Shown: piece by piece, positions 6,965 to 11,409 of the stretch
Numbering within the stretch: position 1 is the stretch's first letter
How the letters are laid out: each line of letters begins with the position of its first letter
Source of the DNA: Maribacter sp.
GTDB taxonomy: Bacteria > Bacteroidota > Bacteroidia > Flavobacteriales > Flavobacteriaceae
DNA length: 11,409 nt
NCBI GenBank assembly: GCA_018679695.1
Contig: JAHHKH010000162.1
Coordinates: 1-11,409, forward strand
Direction of reading: 5' to 3'
Translations under genes and position numbers: made by a program
The notes under the pieces: model-generated
Database searches by the model: none
What the model saw: the letters and a program-made list of their open reading frames with translations, nothing else
What the model was told of the DNA's origin: nothing

Positions 6965-7408
6965 ATGAAATTTGCCCACACAAATATTGTAAGTGTCAAT
7001 TGGAAAGAACTTGTGGATTTTTATGTAAAAACCTTTGAATGCAAAATTATTCCACCCATTAGAAGACAATCTGGGAAATGGCTTGAAAAAGGAACTGGTT
7101 TGGAAAATGCCCAATTAGAAGGTGCCCACCTGTTACTTCCAGGATATGGACAGAAAGGACCAACCCTTGAAATCTACCAATACGGGAATATTGAAAAGCA
7201 GGATTTTGTACCTCCAAATAAAAGAGGGTTTGGGCATATTGCTTTTGAGGTTGAAAATGTGGCATTGATTCTCGATACCTTGGAAAGGAATGGAGGAAAA
7301 GCCTTAGGGGAAATCACGAAGAGAACAATTAAGGATGTAGGTGAAATAACCTTCGTTTATGCAAGGGACCCTGAAGGAAATTTGATCGAATTACAAAGTT
7401 GGAATTAA
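6965..7408 (+). CDS. VOC family (glyoxalase/bleomycin-resistance/dioxygenase) protein
   Basis: Encodes 147 residues making two beta-alpha-beta-beta-beta modules. The first opens with MKFAHTNIVSVNWKELVDFYVKTF (1-24) and the second with GFGHIAFEVENVALILDTLERNGG (88-111), ending in YARDPEGNLIELQSW (132-146). The four expected metal ligands are His5, Glu69, His91 and Glu142, so a divalent metal site looks complete. Members include lyases, isomerases, dioxygenases and drug-binding proteins; the substrate cannot be chosen from sequence. It lies 9 bp downstream of the cupin gene, and the pair probably forms a small metalloenzyme operon. A short inverted repeat (ATCCA-ttt-TGGAT, 7417-7429) follows the stop but lacks a U-tract. 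Confidence 0.92.
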   Translation: MKFAHTNIVSVNWKELVDFYVKTFECKIIPPIRRQSGKWLEKGTGLENAQLEGAHLLLPGYGQKGPTLEIYQYGNIEKQDFVPPNKRGFGHIAFEVENVALILDTLERNGGKALGEITKRTIKDVGEITFVYARDPEGNLIELQSWN

Positions 7409-7547
7409 AGCCCGTAATCCATTTTGGATATAAAAAATAAAGGTCAGTGATAAATTGAATTTAGTATGTTAAACCCAGCTCCTTTTTATATACGTGACCG
7501 ATAGTAACAAGTTTTGTAAAGACCATAAATAAATAGCGTCGTTATAA

Positions 7548-8648
7548 GTGATTTCACCTAAACTTAAAAGAAATGTATATCGAATTCTACCATTCGGAAT
7601 GATTTGGTTGGTTTTTGGAATTATCTTCTTAATAGTTGAATATGCTGCCACAAAAGACTACAACTATACCCCGGCTGGTGTTATAAATTTAGATTTTTGG
7701 GTTTTGTTCTTTGCACTTTTTGCAGTAACTGTTGTTGGCTTATTGATTGGAATAATTGAATTATTATTTATTGATCGTTCTTTTGCGAGACGAAGTTTCA
7801 AAACAAAAATCCTGGGCAAACTTATAATTTACTCCTTATTCCTATTTCTTATAATTTGTATAACCTACCCTATTGCAGCTAGTTTAGAACTTAAGGAAAA
7901 TATCCTCAGTACTATGGTTTGGAGTAAATTTTCTGATTATTTGAAAAGCGTGGGTTTTTTAAGTACTGGGTTCCAAATGGCAATTTCATTGACCTTTACA
8001 CTTTTTTATAATGAAATTAGTGAGAAAATTGGATCAGGGTCATTCATAAATTTTATTAAGGGGAAATATCATAAGCCAAAAATAGAAAATAGGGTTTTTA
8101 TGTTTTTAGATATGAAATCCTCAACTTCTATTGCTGAAAAAATCGGACATGTCGAATATTTTGAACTTCTAAAAGAATACTATCATATACTATCAAATGC
8201 CGTAATTGAATATTCAGGGGAAATCTATCAATATGTTGGGGATGAAATAGTAATTACTTGGAATCTATCAAAAGGTATAAAGAACAACAATTGCATAAAA
8301 TGCTTTTTTAAAATGAAAAGTGATTTGAAAGAAAGACAATATTGGTTCGAACAAAAATTCGGCGTTTATCCCGAATTTAAGGCCGGCTTGCACTTGGGTG
8401 AAGTAACTACAGGTGAAATAGGTAGAATAAAAAAAGATATAATCTTTACTGGGGATGTATTGAATACAACGGCCAGAATTCAAAGCCTATGCAATGACCT
8501 ACAAGTTGATAATCTTATTTCTAAAGACTTAATTTCCAATTTAAGATTGGAAACGAACTTTCTCATCAAAACAATTGGAACTAAAGCATTGAAAGGTAAA
8601 TTAGCGTCTATAGAACTTTTTACAATTAAAGATTCAACTAGTTGCTGA
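7548..8648 (+). CDS. Membrane-anchored class III adenylate/guanylate cyclase
   Basis: Encodes 366 residues. The start is taken as GTG at 7548: a stop codon (7545-7547) lies directly before it, and the first in-frame ATG (codon 18) would cut into the first helix. Four membrane helices are predicted at about 13-32, 49-72, 92-113 and 136-153. A class III catalytic domain follows (about 180-362). It has both metal aspartates (Asp188 in FMFLDMKSSTS, Asp232 in YVGDEIVITW) and the transition-state pair Asn306 and Arg310 in LNTTARIQ. Asp297 in KKDIIFTGD may be one purine-selecting residue. The usual selecting lysine four residues before the second metal Asp is Gln228, so ATP or GTP preference is unclear. 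It would make cAMP or cGMP as a homodimer at the inner membrane. No cyclic-nucleotide receptor or phosphodiesterase is in view. Confidence 0.92.
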   Translation: MISPKLKRNVYRILPFGMIWLVFGIIFLIVEYAATKDYNYTPAGVINLDFWVLFFALFAVTVVGLLIGIIELLFIDRSFARRSFKTKILGKLIIYSLFLFLIICITYPIAASLELKENILSTMVWSKFSDYLKSVGFLSTGFQMAISLTFTLFYNEISEKIGSGSFINFIKGKYHKPKIENRVFMFLDMKSSTSIAEKIGHVEYFELLKEYYHILSNAVIEYSGEIYQYVGDEIVITWNLSKGIKNNNCIKCFFKMKSDLKERQYWFEQKFGVYPEFKAGLHLGEVTTGEIGRIKKDIIFTGDVLNTTARIQSLCNDLQVDNLISKDLISNLRLETNFLIKTIGTKALKGKLASIELFTIKDSTSC

Positions 8649-8709
8649 GAAAGAATATTACCTTCGCTGGCAGTACTACAGAACAAATTATTACCTTGAA
8701 TTCAAATAA
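8644..8709 (+). pseudogene. Possible C-terminal gene remnant over the second 24-bp repeat
   Basis: A frame overlapping and leaving the cyclase 3' end reads AEKEYYLRWQYYRTNYYLEFK followed by TAA (8707-8709). It is rich in Tyr/Trp/Arg and looks more like a protein C-terminus than random AT-rich spacer. There is no start codon or upstream domain. The last seven residues are encoded by the same 24-bp sequence as at 6489-6512. Chance openness over 22 codons is quite possible, so confidence is low. Confidence 0.2.
8685..8708 (+). repeat. 24-bp direct repeat, copy B (right of the cupin-VOC-cyclase block)
   Basis: Identical over 24 bases to 6489-6512 and in the same orientation, starting 37 bp after the cyclase stop. 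Together the two copies bracket a 2.2-kb segment holding the cupin, VOC and cyclase genes. Confidence 0.85.
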
Positions 8710-8811
8710 TTTTCGGGCAAAGCTTTAACCGGTGTGGACTAGCCCAGATTATTCATGAGACCATTCACAAACGATATTGAGTAATCAAAATAATACCAAG
8801 ACATTGATACT

Positions 8812-9162
8812 ATGAAAAAAATTCACCTGATTCCCATTGCTATTTTTTTGATTGCGTACAATGGTTTTGGTCAAACTATTTTTGAGCTGAAACCTGCTCA
8901 AAGCATGTCTATTACTGGTAAAGGAGCAGGGCAAGATGCCGCTTTTAATCCTTATTCAGAAAACACTAGTATTGGAATAATTGAAAATATCGGTAAGAGT
9001 GTATTTTCAATTAGAGTCCAAGAAAAAGGGGAAATAATAGAAAAAAAAGCCATCGGTCCGGGTGAAACCAAGAAAGTTCAACTACTTAAAGGCTATGAGC
9101 TATATCTCGACAGCAAAATGAAAGCAAAAGCAAGGGTAGATTTTAAAAAGCACACAGATTAA
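8812..9162 (+). CDS. Small secreted protein, unknown function
   Basis: Encodes 116 residues. The N-terminus MKKIHLIPIAIFLIAYNGFG is a clear signal peptide with likely cleavage before Gln21-Thr22, leaving a mature chain of about 95 residues. The mature part has alternating polar and hydrophobic segments suggesting a small beta-sandwich: ELKPAQSMSITGKGAGQDA, then SIGIIENIGKSVFSIRVQEKG, then IGPGETKKVQLLKGYELYLDS and MKAKARVDFKK. The PGETKKVQL piece resembles loops of extracellular beta-rich domains, but no family is recognised. No lipobox cysteine is present, so it is probably periplasmic or released. It stands alone, 163 bp after the cyclase and 218 bp before the next coding remnant. The ATG at 8812 is the only reasonable start. 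Confidence 0.75.
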   Translation: MKKIHLIPIAIFLIAYNGFGQTIFELKPAQSMSITGKGAGQDAAFNPYSENTSIGIIENIGKSVFSIRVQEKGEIIEKKAIGPGETKKVQLLKGYELYLDSKMKAKARVDFKKHTD

Positions 9163-9290
9163 TATCCAATCTTCGGAAGCGCATTCTATATTATAGTTGG
9201 CCAGTCAGCTGTATGTTTCATTGAGTTGATACACTAACCATAAAATTATCTTATTTTTAGAATACGATTAATATGATTCGTTTCACACGC

Positions 9291-9342
9291 GAACCTAATG
9301 CGCCATCACGCTAAAGCATGATTGTCTTACTAGCTTAGGTTC
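9291..9342. repeat. 52-bp imperfect palindrome with 8-bp perfect arms
   Basis: GAACCTAA (9291-9298) and TTAGGTTC (9335-9342) are perfect reverse complements separated by 36 nt. GC next to each arm can extend the stem past a one-base bulge, and the loop itself contains GCG...CGC. It lies in the 218-bp spacer between the secreted-protein gene and the decayed gene. No T-run follows, so a bulged stem-loop (transcript end, leader or recombination site) is a better description than a classic terminator. Confidence 0.5.
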
Positions 9343-9380
9343 CAACCTGGACAAGTCATTGACAAACACCTTAGGCGCAA

Positions 9381-9684
9381 TTGAATAAAGTGAATAACCG
9401 AATTGAATTAACAGTATTGATATTGGCATATATTGCTTCGTGCAAAGTATTGGCCCACCCCGGTGGGAATATGATAACCGTTAGCAATCATGTTATTTGG
9501 TCCTATGTAAGCCCAATTGATGATACTGATCATCATGCTTGCGTCATGATTTGGAGTTTAGGGTCTAAACCTAAAATATTATTAAGATCAAAATAGCGTG
9601 GGTAAGTGCTAAACCAAAAGGTTTGTGTTTACCTTAAATGACGGCCAAATTTTTGTTGATAGGAACGGTTGGCCATTAAAATAA
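9381..9684 (+). pseudogene. Decayed secreted-protein gene: N-terminal and C-terminal pieces remain
   Basis: The first piece (9381-9596, 71 codons from TTG; GTG at 9390 is an alternative) begins with a signal-like NNRIELTVLILAYIASCKVLA, then HPGGNMITVSNHVIWSYVSP and DDTDHHACVMIWSLGSKPKILLRSK before a TAG. It has no ATG, and the text stops in mid-domain. It resembles the opening strands of a beta-propeller-like secreted protein. Only 16 bp later, in another frame, codons 9613-9684 read TKRFVFTLNDGQIFVDRNGWPLK and then TAA, which looks like a genuine protein end. The simplest reading is one longer gene that lost its middle through deletion, with a frame change at the scar (about 9590-9615). An intact 71-residue small protein is the alternative. 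It directly precedes uspA, 6 bp away. Confidence 0.45.
9601..9633. repeat. Two-step inverted repeat at the scar of the decayed gene
   Basis: AAACC-aaaa-GGTTT (9611-9624) forms a 5-bp stem. It is flanked by GGTAA (9601-9605) and TTACC (9629-9633), which pair across small internal loops. It coincides with the point where the reading frame of the pseudogene changes, so it could be a deletion hotspot or a small stem-loop. The downstream GGCCAA (9643-9648) and TTGGCC (9669-9674) pair lies in the C-terminal coding-like piece. Confidence 0.4.
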
Positions 9685-9690
9685 TGAGAA

Positions 9691-10125
9691 ATGAAGAACA
9701 TATTAGTAACCATCGATTTTGTTAATAATGAAAAACAACTAATTGATAAGGCTTTTCAATTGGCTGAAAAGTTCAAAGCCAAATTATGGCTATTGCATAT
9801 AGCCTCTCCAGATCCCGATTTTATTGGTTATGACGTTGGACCCCAATATATAAGGGATAGTAGAGCAGAAGAACTTAGAAAAGAACATAAGCTCCTTCAA
9901 GAATACACTGCTGTTCTTAAGGAGAAAGGGGTTGACTCAGAAGGCTTGCTTGTGCAAGGGGCAACAATTGAAATGATAATAGAGGAATCCAAGAAGTTAA
10001 ATGTTGATTTGATTATTGCCGGGCATCATGAACGTGGGTTTTTTTACAATGCATTTGTAGGTAGTGTCTCTGCAAAAATCATAAAAAAATCAAAAATACC
10101 CGTATTGATAATTCCCTTGGAATAA
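9691..10125 (+). CDS. Universal stress protein (UspA family)
   Basis: Encodes 144 residues, a single UspA domain. It begins with MKNILVTIDFVNNEKQLIDKAFQLAEKFKAKLWLLHI (1-36), the first strand and helix of the Rossmann-like fold. VQGATIEMIIEESKKLNVDLIIAGHHERG (88-116) leads to the nucleotide loop, and AFVGSVSAKIIKKSKIPVLIIP is the closing segment. The ATP-binding pattern Gx2Gx9G(S/T) is altered: Gly111 and Gly124-Ser125 are present, but the middle Gly is Glu114. ATP binding may therefore be weakened. Asp9 at the end of strand 1 is kept. It should be cytosolic and act in stress physiology. It starts 6 bp after the tail of the decayed gene and is followed by a strong inverted repeat, so it is probably the last gene of its transcript. 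Confidence 0.93.
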   Translation: MKNILVTIDFVNNEKQLIDKAFQLAEKFKAKLWLLHIASPDPDFIGYDVGPQYIRDSRAEELRKEHKLLQEYTAVLKEKGVDSEGLLVQGATIEMIIEESKKLNVDLIIAGHHERGFFYNAFVGSVSAKIIKKSKIPVLIIPLE

Positions 10126-10154
10126 ACCAAAAAATAGGGCCTACAATACATAAT

Positions 10155-10176
10155 AAAGCACATTGAAATGTGCTTT
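10155..10176 (+). terminator. Probable terminator stem-loop after uspA
   Basis: AAAGCACATT (10155-10164) and AATGTGCTTT (10167-10176) are perfect complements. In practice this is an 8-bp stem with a 6-nt ttgaaa loop, 30 bp after the uspA stop. The 3' arm ends in TTT but no longer T-run follows, so termination may be weak. Confidence 0.55.
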
Positions 10177-10228
10177 GTGAAGACGGCAATGGCAGTGATA
10201 AAAATCCAGTTGAGCAAATGAGATCATT

Positions 10229-10678
10229 ATGAAAGCGCTTTCACCAAATCAGATTGCATGTTTGCTGCCGGTTACCATATTAGTTCATCAATTGGAAGAG
10301 TATTATGGCCAATTTCCACTTTGGTATTCAAAGTTGTTGAACGCACAGTTGTCCATTCAAGATTTCATTATCATCAATGGAATTGGGCTGTTTATTTTTA
10401 CCGCATTTGCTTTGTCCTATATTTTTTATAAAAACAACCTTATATTGGCAGCACTGGGAACGTTGGTTTTCGTGAACGGAACGATTCATCTGCTGTTAAG
10501 TGTTTTTACGATAACTTATTCACCGGGCACTATTTCTGGGGTTGTTCTTTTTATCCCTTTAGGGATTATCATATATAGGAAAATATTCCCGAAGTTAGGC
10601 GAGGGTGAAAGGATTATGGCTATTGCAATAGGAGTCATCGCATTGTTCAGCGTGAGCCTGATAGCTATGAATATTTGA
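10229..10678 (+). CDS. HXXEE domain integral membrane protein
   Basis: Encodes 149 residues. The family signature HQLEEYYGQFP (20-30) supplies the conserved His20, Glu23 and Glu24 just inside the first hydrophobic segment (CLLPVTILVH). Further helices are predicted at about 46-66 (FIIINGIGLFIFTAFALSYI), 70-92, 97-115 and 127-147. A second conserved-type His occurs in VNGTIHLLLSVF, as is usual for the family. The His/Glu set could form a metal or proton site in the membrane, but no function is known. It has a 103-bp leader containing the uspA terminator, so it is probably transcribed separately. Length and layout are normal for the family. Confidence 0.88.
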   Translation: MKALSPNQIACLLPVTILVHQLEEYYGQFPLWYSKLLNAQLSIQDFIIINGIGLFIFTAFALSYIFYKNNLILAALGTLVFVNGTIHLLLSVFTITYSPGTISGVVLFIPLGIIIYRKIFPKLGEGERIMAIAIGVIALFSVSLIAMNI

Positions 10679-10787
10679 TAAAACGGTCGTAATTTAAAAC
10701 GCTTATAGGAAGCATTTTGCGCTGTGGACAATAAGTTTCACTCTGAACTATATTGTCTTGGTGGATGGGATAACTTAAAACAAACAA

Positions 10788-11339
10788 ATGAAATTGAGGT
10801 CTATTTTAACTAATAAAATAAGAACAACTACAGGAGCATTGATACTTGCTGCCTTATTTATACTTTGGGAATACTTAAATGGCGGCGTTCATACGCATTA
10901 TCTGTTGGCAAGAAAAGATTTACCCGGAATTTCGAATTGGTGGGGACTGTTAACTATTCCTGCTTTAACCTGGTTAGTCCTTACTTTAATACAACGACGA
11001 CAAAGCAATGAAAAAAGATTGCAACCCAATCCTGAAAATGATGAAACTGATATTCTAAAAAGGTTCTTGGGATCTTTGGCTTTTGGGATTTTGCTATCAA
11101 TATTATGGGAGTTTAGAGTTGAGGACCTATTACAGTATTTAATTTTTTTGCCTGTTATCATTGCTTTGTTTAGACCTGTTCATTTGCCAGAGTGTCTACT
11201 GGGTTTTGTGCTCGGAATGTTATTTACATTTGGAGGAATATTGCCTATACTCGTGGGAACGGTTTTATTGGTATTTAGTTGGATCGCAAACAAGTTGATC
11301 CGTAAAGGAATACTGTTTATCGCATCGAAATTTAATTAA
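10788..11339 (+). CDS. Integral membrane protein, unknown function
   Basis: Encodes 183 residues with about five or six hydrophobic segments, near 15-30, 51-68, 93-108, 114-130, 135-152 and 152-168. A polar loop (RRQSNEKRLQPNPENDETDILKR, about 70-92) splits the protein into a two-helix first part and a hydrophobic second part. Between the first helices lies NGGVHTHYLLARKDLPGISNWWG (31-53). Its His35, His37 and paired Trp residues look conserved in character and may be functional. No named family is recognised. It starts 109 bp after the HXXEE gene on the same strand; two small membrane proteins in a row could be co-transcribed, but the gap argues for separate promoters. The 70 bp after its stop show nothing recognisable. 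Confidence 0.75.
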   Translation: MKLRSILTNKIRTTTGALILAALFILWEYLNGGVHTHYLLARKDLPGISNWWGLLTIPALTWLVLTLIQRRQSNEKRLQPNPENDETDILKRFLGSLAFGILLSILWEFRVEDLLQYLIFLPVIIALFRPVHLPECLLGFVLGMLFTFGGILPILVGTVLLVFSWIANKLIRKGILFIASKFN

Positions 11340-11409
11340 AGAAATTGATGCTGCAGAAAATAGGAATAAGTAGATAATGGAAACCGTCAACAATTAATAT
11401 GTATAATTT

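Noticed and set aside
8812..9162. Small secreted protein as effector or partner of the upstream cyclase
   Set aside because: A 163-bp gap containing repeat copy B separates them, and no domain links them.
10229..11339. HXXEE protein plus the following membrane protein as a new two-gene system
   Set aside because: The genes are 109 bp apart with no shared motif or overlap; adjacency alone does not support a joint function.

Overview
The window is AT-rich (roughly 35-38% GC by eye), and every convincing gene is on the + strand. Start codons lack Shine-Dalgarno sequences and sit behind A-rich leaders. Several families are typical of Bacteroidota: a secreted GH16 laminarinase, DUF1080 and S41 secreted proteins, a four-helix class III cyclase, and a thioredoxin-type ArsC next to ACR3. 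Together these suggest a chromosomal accessory region of a marine or environmental Flavobacteriia/Cytophagia-type bacterium. This is inferred from gene content, not from a marker gene.

Layout. 1-224: C-terminus of a DUF1080 (3-keto-disaccharide hydrolase) protein. 484-1503: secreted S41-type peptidase, preceded by an unusual GC-rich, foldable 80-bp block. 1614-2459: secreted protein with a nucleoside-hydrolase-like Asp cluster. 2589-3464: GH16 endo-beta-glucanase, probably a laminarinase. 3625-4008: DUF1428 protein, much more GC-rich than its surroundings. 4164-5847: two-gene arsenic detoxification operon (arsC, acr3) with no arsR in view. 6028-6441: small four-helix membrane protein. 6590-7408: cupin and VOC/glyoxalase genes in a tight pair. 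7548-8648: membrane-anchored class III nucleotide cyclase. 8812-9162: small secreted protein. 9381-9684: remnants of a larger secreted-protein gene. 9691-10125: UspA. 10229-10678: HXXEE membrane protein. 10788-11339: unknown integral membrane protein.

How they fit together. The only firm functional units are arsC-acr3 (arsenate reduction, then arsenite efflux) and the cupin-VOC pair. The secreted sugar-active proteins at the left (DUF1080, nucleoside-hydrolase-like, GH16) may belong to one carbohydrate-use neighbourhood, but no SusC/SusD, regulator or transporter is visible. The rest reads as a string of separately promoted single genes, divided by 100-260 bp spacers that often hold inverted repeats. 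The cupin-VOC-cyclase block lies between two exact 24-bp direct repeats.

No rRNA, tRNA, CRISPR array, transposase, integrase or recognisable origin was seen. I found no convincing new defence or signalling system. The items most worth a second look are the direct-repeat-bounded block, the gutted gene in front of uspA, and the cassette-like spacers.
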